In this document: positions 5,796-9,501 of the stretch, piece by piece
Layout of the letters: every line of letters starts with the position of its first letter
How positions within the stretch are numbered: position 1 is the stretch's first letter
Source of the DNA: Dethiosulfatibacter sp.
GTDB lineage: Bacteria; Bacillota_A; Clostridia; Tissierellales; Dethiosulfatibacteraceae
Direction: 5' to 3'
DNA: 9,501 nt
Assembly: GCA_019084435.1 (NCBI GenBank)
Contig: JAHRFV010000254.1
Coordinates: forward strand, 1 to 9,501
Notes under the pieces: model-generated
The model's input: the letters and a program-made list of their open reading frames with translations, nothing else
Told to the model about the DNA's origin: nothing
Database searches by the model: none
Program-made: the position numbers and the translations under genes

Positions 5796-7238
5796 TCAAT
5801 CCGCTAAATAGTTGGTAAGTTGACCGTTGTTGATCCAGCTTTTTACTTTTCCCTTTGCATCAAAGGTGACTGATGATAGGGCATATTTCCAGACATTTGG
5901 GCTTTGACTTGTAATGCTGGATGGAGATCCCAGCAAGTCTCTTACCTCTTCCTTTGTTAGCCCTATTTCCAGCTTCTTTGCGCCTTCTTTCGGTGTATAG
6001 ACGCCTATGTTTAATTGCCCATTATTGACCCAGCCTGCCACTCTTCCCTCTGAATCAAAGGTGACCGATGACAGGACATACTTCCAATCATTTGGATTAT
6101 GGCTCGTAATACTATTTGGCGATCCCAGCAAATCTCTTACCTCTTCCTTTGTCAGTCCTATTTCCAGTTTCTTCGCGCCTTCTTTCGGTGTATAGACGCC
6201 TATGTTCAATTGTCCGTTATTCACCCAACCCGACACTCTTCCCTCTGAATCAAAGGTGACTGATGACAGAACATACTGCCAGTCATTTGGATTTTCTTTT
6301 GATGGACTCCCAAATAATTGAATTACTAATTCCTTTGACGCACCTATATCAAGCTTTAAATCTATATTCTTTGGCATGCTAATGTCAGAGTCAGAATGGC
6401 TATCTGTTTGGCCAAGCGTTTTAGTGCTCTCACTATTAACGCTAGAATTCATCTCTATTGGTATTGAATTGACAGGTTTTTTCAAGTTACTGGCAGCATT
6501 ATAAGACCAAACAATTAATAGTAAGACAATCAATCCGATAATCTTAGATTTTTGTCTGTTAGTTTGTCTACTCTGATACTTATAATTCTTACTGTAATAG
6601 CTTCTATCAGTATTCCTAATCTGAGGCATAGGTGTCGAAACTTCTTTTTTTTCAACAAAGTCTAATTTGTTTCCTGATATTGAAGATACGAAGTCAATAT
6701 GATCAGACCGCTCCTCATCTGATGTGATATTGTTTTTTCTGAGCAACTCATTTATATCTTTAAGTATATCCGGAGGTAATAATAACTGTGGATACAATGA
6801 AACCTCATGGCTTATTTGTTCTTTTTTTATTACACGGACCGAACTTTCGACCTTATTTATACTAGCAGCATCTCCAAAGACTACTAGATTGTGGATGGGT
6901 AAATTTATATTATTCTCCCTCAATAAACTGGTAAGTGTCTTAATATGATTTTCGTTTTGCTTAACCGGGTTCCTCATCTTAGCACTACTTCCATCCCTAT
7001 AGAATACGGTCCATTCTTTATTAAACTCATTGCCATAAATTGCACCGGAATAACCCTTATATTCTATTACAAAAATTCCTCTATCTGTCAGTAAGATCAG
7101 GTCAAATTGATTTGTTCCTTCTCCGCTTCTTTCGAGCATCAAATTAGGAAGCAAAATACAATTTTCATTCTCGAAGCTTCTACAATAATTGTATAGCTGC
7201 AGCTCAGCCTCTGTCATACCCTTGAAATATTTATCCAT
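5796..7238 (-). CDS. Membrane-anchored NERD-domain protein with three tandem repeats
   Basis: The 480-residue protein begins at an ATG with GGAG six bases upstream; an upstream in-frame ATG would make the protein read through a transcription terminator. Residues about 10-110 form a NERD (nuclease-related) domain with PD-(D/E)XK-type residues E12, D46 (QFDLILL) and E59-x-K61 (FVIEYKG), then the family NPVKQNENHIKTL. A low-complexity linker follows, then one transmembrane helix (about 233-248) with basic residues before it, which predicts the NERD domain inside and the C-terminus outside the cell. The outer part is a Ser-rich stalk and three repeats of about 65 residues, each GLTKEEVRDLLGSP, WKYVLSSVTFDSEGRV, then GWVNNGQL, resembling small BamE/SmpA-like folds. 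Function is unknown; DNA processing at the envelope or defence is speculation. It lies behind a structured leader or ncRNA and is convergent with the AbrB-RelE operon. Confidence 0.85.
   Translation of the reverse strand: MDKYFKGMTEAELQLYNYCRSFENENCILLPNLMLERSGEGTNQFDLILLTDRGIFVIEYKGYSGAIYGNEFNKEWTVFYRDGSSAKMRNPVKQNENHIKTLTSLLRENNINLPIHNLVVFGDAASINKVESSVRVIKKEQISHEVSLYPQLLLPPDILKDINELLRKNNITSDEERSDHIDFVSSISGNKLDFVEKKEVSTPMPQIRNTDRSYYSKNYKYQSRQTNRQKSKIIGLIVLLLIVWSYNAASNLKKPVNSIPIEMNSSVNSESTKTLGQTDSHSDSDISMPKNIDLKLDIGASKELVIQLFGSPSKENPNDWQYVLSSVTFDSEGRVSGWVNNGQLNIGVYTPKEGAKKLEIGLTKEEVRDLLGSPNSITSHNPNDWKYVLSSVTFDSEGRVAGWVNNGQLNIGVYTPKEGAKKLEIGLTKEEVRDLLGSPSSITSQSPNVWKYALSSVTFDAKGKVKSWINNGQLTNYLAD
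5799..6353 (-). repeat. Three tandem coding repeats (195-bp period)
   Basis: The 3' third of the NERD gene holds three in-frame copies of a module with a 195-bp (65-codon) period; for example GATCCCAGCAA begins at 5926 and again at 6121. Copies 1 and 2 share almost all residues from NPNDW through VNNGQLNIGVYTPKEGA, and copies 2 and 3 share KKLEIGLTKEEVRDLLGSP. Most nucleotide differences between copies are at third codon positions. Copy 1 is three residues shorter and copy 3 is the most diverged and ends the protein. Confidence 0.9.
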
Positions 7239-7258
7239 CTCACTCTCCACATTTCCAC

Positions 7259-7287
7259 AAAAAAACCCTAGTTCAAAGAACCAGGGT
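7259..7287 (-). terminator. Intrinsic terminator just upstream of the NERD gene
   Basis: On the minus strand ACCCTGGTTC (7278-7287) pairs with GAACTAGGGT (7265-7274) across a 3-nt loop, with one G-U pair, and seven T follow (7259-7265). The T-run ends only 10 bases before the NERD ribosome site (7245-7248). It ends the transcription unit begun at 7499-7527 and may act as an attenuator for the NERD gene. Confidence 0.85.
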
Positions 7288-7495
7288 CTCATCAACAGGG
7301 TTCTTGGTTTTAGGTGGCGTTTCAAATGCGCCATCTTAACCTTAGAAACCGTTATCCAGGGACTCTACAGTGCTTATCTTCAACTCATAGAAGTGGGAGT
7401 CTTAGCACTGTTAGTCATCGGACAAATCCCGTTACATTATGTCATTATCTATCCAGCATACACCGATTTACTTAACCCCTTAAATTAAATACCCC
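7259..7495 (-). ncRNA. Putative structured RNA or attenuator leader (about 235 nt)
   Basis: A near-consensus promoter and a strong terminator bound this unit on the minus strand, and no convincing protein lies between. Predicted pairings, as plus-strand positions: ACAGTGCT (7403-7410) with AGCACTGT (7369-7376), continued outward by GACT and AGTC; an inner CTTC with GAAG; TGGCG with CGCCA around a 9-nt loop (7313-7336 region), enclosed by GGTT with AACC; and the terminator. This fills the 311-bp gap between the NERD and Panacea genes. It could be a free-standing small RNA, a leader controlling the NERD gene, or a relic of an IS200/IS605-type element, whose ends carry similar hairpins and guide RNAs. 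I recognise no known riboswitch class. Confidence 0.58.
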
Positions 7496-7498
7496 TTA

Positions 7499-7527
7499 AT
7501 TATACAATGTATTGAATGTTGGTTCAA
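7499..7527 (-). promoter_or_regulatory. Promoter of the putative structured RNA
   Basis: On the minus strand TTGAAC (7522-7527) is 17 bp from a perfect TATAAT (7499-7504). Transcription would start near 7492-7495 at GGGG. A short dyad, CAAT-GT-ATTG (7505-7514), lies in the spacer. The promoter begins 23 bp after the stop of the Panacea antitoxin gene. Confidence 0.82.
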
Positions 7528-7549
7528 CTTAAAAATTTTAGGTTAACTC

Positions 7550-8554
7550 TTAAATTTTGCAACATGCATTAAGCTTACTAAATAAATCTTTTGTATAGTC
7601 TTTGATGTCCATTACATTCAACATCTTATATTTCTCTTTAACATTTTTGAAATACCTACCTATGTCCTGTTTTTCGATGATTCTCTCAGATCTTTCATCA
7701 TCCCCTAAACCGCGTCTAGCTACTCGCCAAGGTTCTTCTGAATGCGTCATGTTTTCAAGGATTTTACCACTATAGCAGCCAAAGTATAAAACAATATAGT
7801 CCAGAAGCTCTTTTTCATCATCTGTCAAATTGATATTCTCGTAAGATAAATGTCCTTCTTCGATTGGGTTATACCCATAACCTCTATATTTATAATATAC
7901 ATCTCGATAAACAGGCCCATGTGCCCAAGCTTCACAGTCTTCCTCAAACATAAAAGCATCCACAAAAGCTTTTTTAAATCCCTGACCAAAGTACAACAAT
8001 TTTTGCAATGCAAGCGGTGTAATCTCTGATGTCTGCATTAACAAGTATTTTACCGCTGATTCAAGTTTGCTTATTTCATTCTCCTCTACCTCTCTAATTT
8101 TTTCAGTAGTTGTCATGCTTTTACGGTAAGCTACTGTAGAAATACGTTCCTTATTCTGTTCCAATAACTCTCGATAAAACTCCTCATCTACAAGAACTCG
8201 CTTCATGATATCAGAGTAAGGTTTCGAGGGAGTATCACCATCTACGTATCTGGTTAGTGTACCTTCCCCCCATCCAAGTAGCAATGATAATGGTCTTTTT
8301 CCAATATCATACTTCTCTAAAACTCTCTCAATATCTGCCACTTTAATCAAGTCTTCTTCTTCTCTGTATGCATCATCAAGCTGCATTAAATTATAGTCCC
8401 TGATTTCGCCCACAAATATTTCTTCTTTACATTCCTCGCAGTAAGCTTCTTTTCCGACATAGCGGATTGTCTTTCCTTTAATCGTTTTTTCCTTATTTAC
8501 CATTTTAACACTGTAATCAACAATATCGCGACAATTCTCGCAGAATCCCTTCAT
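7550..8554 (-). CDS. MqsA-like zinc finger/HTH/Panacea (DUF4065) antitoxin
   Basis: This 334-residue protein is a modular antitoxin. Residues 1-50 form an MqsA/YgiT-type zinc knuckle with four cysteines (C5 and C8 in FCENC, C39 and C42 in YCEEC). Residues about 70-135 are an XRE-like HTH (IERVLEKYDIGKRPLSLLLGWGEGTLTRYVDG) suited to operator binding. From about 165 the Panacea domain (DUF4065, also called SocA/GepA-like) follows with its hallmarks LQKLLYFGQGF and EAWAHGPVYRDVYYKYRGYG. Panacea domains are known as promiscuous toxin-neutralising modules. The gene starts 42 bp after an MqsR-like toxin with AAAGGAGG eight bases before its ATG, in the toxin-first order of mqsRA. It probably neutralises that toxin and represses the promoter at 9053-9081. 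Length and motifs look complete. Confidence 0.9.
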   Translation of the reverse strand: MKGFCENCRDIVDYSVKMVNKEKTIKGKTIRYVGKEAYCEECKEEIFVGEIRDYNLMQLDDAYREEEDLIKVADIERVLEKYDIGKRPLSLLLGWGEGTLTRYVDGDTPSKPYSDIMKRVLVDEEFYRELLEQNKERISTVAYRKSMTTTEKIREVEENEISKLESAVKYLLMQTSEITPLALQKLLYFGQGFKKAFVDAFMFEEDCEAWAHGPVYRDVYYKYRGYGYNPIEEGHLSYENINLTDDEKELLDYIVLYFGCYSGKILENMTHSEEPWRVARRGLGDDERSERIIEKQDIGRYFKNVKEKYKMLNVMDIKDYTKDLFSKLNACCKI

Positions 8555-8571
8555 TTTGACTTCCTCCTTTT

Positions 8572-8593
8572 ATGGCGGTCATTTACACGCCAT
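8572..8593 (-). promoter_or_regulatory. Hairpin in toxin-antitoxin intercistronic gap
   Basis: ATGGCG and CGCCAT pair across a 10-nt loop, three bases after the toxin stop and immediately before the antitoxin ribosome site AAAGGAGG (8563-8570 region). There is no T-run, so it is not a terminator. It could stabilise the antitoxin mRNA end, act as a processing site, or set the toxin-to-antitoxin translation ratio. Confidence 0.5.
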
Positions 8594-8596
8594 GAT

Positions 8597-9022
8597 CTAT
8601 CTAAATAAATACGTGATTTTAAAATTTTTTTTATGAAATGAAACAATAAACGCTCTAGGATCTCCGTTTCTCATTGCAATCATATTCACTTTAATATATA
8701 TGTCAACATTTTCTAAATCTCCCCAAAAATCCAGTATATGTTGCTTGCAAAAAACAAATAACATCTCATGAGCGTATTCAATCTTTTCATTCTCAACAGC
8801 ATAGCAAAAATCATCAAACTGTAAGCCCAGTAATATTTCAAGCTCTTTCTTCGTATTAATCTTATAATCCTCAATAAAATCCATATTTTCTTGCCTGTTC
8901 TCATTTTTGGCAATCGAATATCTGCCTTCTAAAACACATTTTCTAAGTTTATCTAAATAGTTCTTTATGTCATCTTGGGAGAAGTTAACAAATTTTTGAG
9001 GGTTAGCATTTTTCGAACTCAA
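8597..9022 (-). CDS. MqsR-like toxin (putative mRNA interferase)
   Basis: This 141-residue protein resembles the MqsR-type toxin family, ribosome-independent or translation-linked RNases of the RelE-like fold. Visible family-type blocks are the N-terminal helix DDIKNYLDKLRKCVLEGRYSI (17-37, split around KLRKCV), NRQENMDFIEDYKI (42-55), LEILLGLQFDDFCYAVENE (61-79), and the C-terminal strands VDIYIKVNMIA (106-116) and AFIVSFHKKNFKITYLF (124-140). The start is placed at TTG because AAGGAG lies seven bases before it; an in-frame TTG 14 codons upstream overlaps the predicted promoter and has no ribosome site. It is followed by its likely antitoxin, whose MqsA-type zinc finger supports the MqsR call. 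Assignment rests on motif recall and gene context rather than on a search. Confidence 0.75.
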   Translation of the reverse strand: MSSKNANPQKFVNFSQDDIKNYLDKLRKCVLEGRYSIAKNENRQENMDFIEDYKINTKKELEILLGLQFDDFCYAVENEKIEYAHEMLFVFCKQHILDFWGDLENVDIYIKVNMIAMRNGDPRAFIVSFHKKNFKITYLFR

Positions 9023-9052
9023 ATGACCACTCCTTATCTGTAGTATAACCAT

Positions 9053-9081
9053 ATTATACGTCAATTAAACTTATTTTACAA
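9053..9081 (-). promoter_or_regulatory. Promoter of the MqsR/Panacea TA operon
   Basis: On the minus strand a perfect TATAAT (9053-9058) is 17 bp from TTGTAA (9076-9081). The predicted start is near 9046, about 25 nt before the TTG start of the toxin. The -35 box is covered by a perfect 16-bp palindrome, which suggests repression by the antitoxin. Confidence 0.68.
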
Positions 9082-9118
9082 TATATATTGTATCAATTAA
9101 TACATTAATTGCAATGTA
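9077..9118. promoter_or_regulatory. Palindrome cluster, probable TA operator
   Basis: Three dyads stand side by side: the perfect 16-bp TACAATATATATTGTA (9077-9092), CAATTAAT-AC-ATTAATTG (9094-9111), and TACATT with AATGTA (9101-9106 and 9113-9118). The first overlaps the -35 box. Closely spaced dyads fit cooperative binding of an HTH antitoxin. The AT-rich base composition makes some dyads expected by chance, but the first two are long and perfect. Confidence 0.65.
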
Positions 9119-9193
9119 AGTATATAATCTTGTTTTTCTTAAAAGTGTGTAGAAAAAAAGTAAGCGAACAATAATAGATGTGATATAAATTTT

Positions 9194-9218
9194 ATGGAGA
9201 TGACATTGTCATCTCCAT
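9194..9218. terminator. Perfect hairpin near the IS66 end
   Basis: ATGGAGATGACA and TGTCATCTCCAT form a 12-bp perfect inverted repeat around a single central base. It lies eight bases past the transposase stop and inside the insertion sequence end. No clean T-run follows on either strand, so it may be a weak terminator or a structure that blocks read-through between the element and its host site. Confidence 0.5.
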
Positions 9219-9226
9219 TCCTTTAT

Positions 9227-9501
9227 CTATTTACAGGTTTTCTGGACCAAGGAGTCCCATGGCATCATCAAATCCAAAGTTCCTGGATTGTCTCTGAAAT
9301 TTGTGCCAGGCAGTCTTGTAAGAAGAAATTCCAGATATTTAAACGGATTCAGTCCATTGGCTTTAGCTGTCTCGACCAACGAATAGACACAGGCACTTGC
9401 GGCAGCTCCTTGAGGCGTGCCACAGAAGAGCCAGTTCTTTCTGCCTACAGTAAAGGGTTTGATGCTGGATTCAGCGATGTTGTTTGATAGGACACAATGG
9501 C
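9227..9501 (-). CDS. tnpC: IS66-family transposase (TnpC), C-terminal part
   Basis: The last 90 codons of an IS66 DDE transposase are present; the 5' part lies outside the window. The sequence LSNNIAESSIKPFTVGRKNWLF is the family hallmark (given here as LSNNIAESSIK then PFTVGRKNWLF), with the Glu of NNIAE the third catalytic acid of the DDE triad. It continues GTPQGAAASACVYSLVETAK and ANGLNPFKYLEFLLTRLPG, then the IS66 C-terminal segment LDLMMPWDSL just before the TAG stop at 9227-9229. The fragment shows no frameshift, so the copy may be active. Full elements normally encode tnpA, tnpB and tnpC in one operon. Confidence 0.92.
   Translation of the reverse strand, partial: HCVLSNNIAESSIKPFTVGRKNWLFCGTPQGAAASACVYSLVETAKANGLNPFKYLEFLLTRLPGTNFRDNPGTLDLMMPWDSLVQKTCK

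Larger units (their letters stand above)
9160..9501 (-). mobile_element. IS66-family insertion sequence, right end
   Basis: The element ends with GTAAGCG at 9160-9166, the typical start of IS66 terminal inverted repeats, and contains the 3' part of an IS66 transposase gene; it runs off the window. IS66 elements make 8-bp target duplications, so the flank 9152-9159 (GAAAAAAA) is the predicted duplication, to be matched beyond the far end. The insertion lies about 80 bp upstream of the MqsR operon -35 box and leaves that promoter intact. Confidence 0.8.

Noticed and set aside
7239..7334. Upstream extension of the NERD protein by 32 residues to an earlier ATG
   Set aside because: The extension translates a terminator hairpin and its T-run, whereas the ATG at 7236-7238 has GGAG six bases before it.
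7259..7340. Hammerhead ribozyme or T-box leader suggested by TGATGAG and GAAAC words
   Set aside because: The conserved core order and flanking stems of a hammerhead, and the T-box antiterminator consensus, are not present.
9023..9064. Longer MqsR-like toxin starting at TTG 9062-9064
   Set aside because: The added codons overlap the -10 box and ribosome site, and no Shine-Dalgarno precedes the earlier TTG.
9194..9487. 97-residue plus-strand ORF
   Set aside because: It is the antisense shadow of the IS66 transposase, which has clear family motifs on the minus strand.
1..9501. CRISPR array, tRNA or rRNA genes
   Set aside because: No regularly spaced short direct repeats with unique spacers and no tRNA- or rRNA-like sequence were seen.

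Overview
This 9.5-kb window looks like the chromosome of a low-GC Gram-positive bacterium, most likely of class Clostridia. The evidence is AT-rich DNA, strong AGGAGG-type ribosome binding sites, TTG starts backed by good Shine-Dalgarno sites, sigma-A-like promoters with 17-bp spacers, and the gene families present (SpoVT-AbrB antitoxin, MerR regulator, IS66). It has the look of an accessory region: short independent modules, two toxin-antitoxin (TA) loci, an insertion sequence and a long inverted repeat. No housekeeping operon is visible.

Layout. 1-222: a perfect 60-bp inverted repeat around a 102-bp spacer; both arms carry the last codons of the MFS gene, in opposite orientations. 207-2854 (minus): an MFS exporter preceded by an unusual regulator, a MerR HTH fused to a zinc-ribbon plus SAM-methyltransferase module. 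The exporter has its own promoter with the 19-bp spacer typical of MerR-controlled promoters. 3013-4215 (plus): a stand-alone AAA_14/DUF4143 ATPase with a strong promoter. 4301-4840 (minus): a GNAT acetyltransferase. 4869-5670 (plus): a SpoVT-AbrB antitoxin and RelE/ParE-type toxin operon with an elaborate palindromic promoter; the toxin's C-terminus appears abnormal. 5796-7238 (minus): a membrane-anchored NERD-nuclease-like protein with three tandem 65-residue repeats. 7259-7495 (minus): a promoter-to-terminator transcription unit of about 235 nt with no convincing protein and much predicted base pairing, ending directly in front of the NERD gene; it is either a free-standing RNA or a regulatory leader. 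7550-9022 (minus): an MqsR-like toxin followed by an MqsA-zinc-finger/HTH/Panacea (DUF4065) antitoxin, with a cluster of palindromes at the promoter. 9160-9501: the end of an IS66-family element with the 3' part of its transposase.

How the parts may work together. The MerR-methyltransferase and MFS pair reads as a drug- or metabolite-responsive efflux module. The two TA loci carry almost identical 14-bp palindromes (ACAATTTATATTGT and ACAATATATATTGT) over the -35 boxes of their promoters, which raises the possibility of cross-regulation. The NERD protein sits between the two TA loci behind the structured leader or ncRNA, and is the best candidate here for something undescribed. Family assignments come from motif recognition; no database search was possible.
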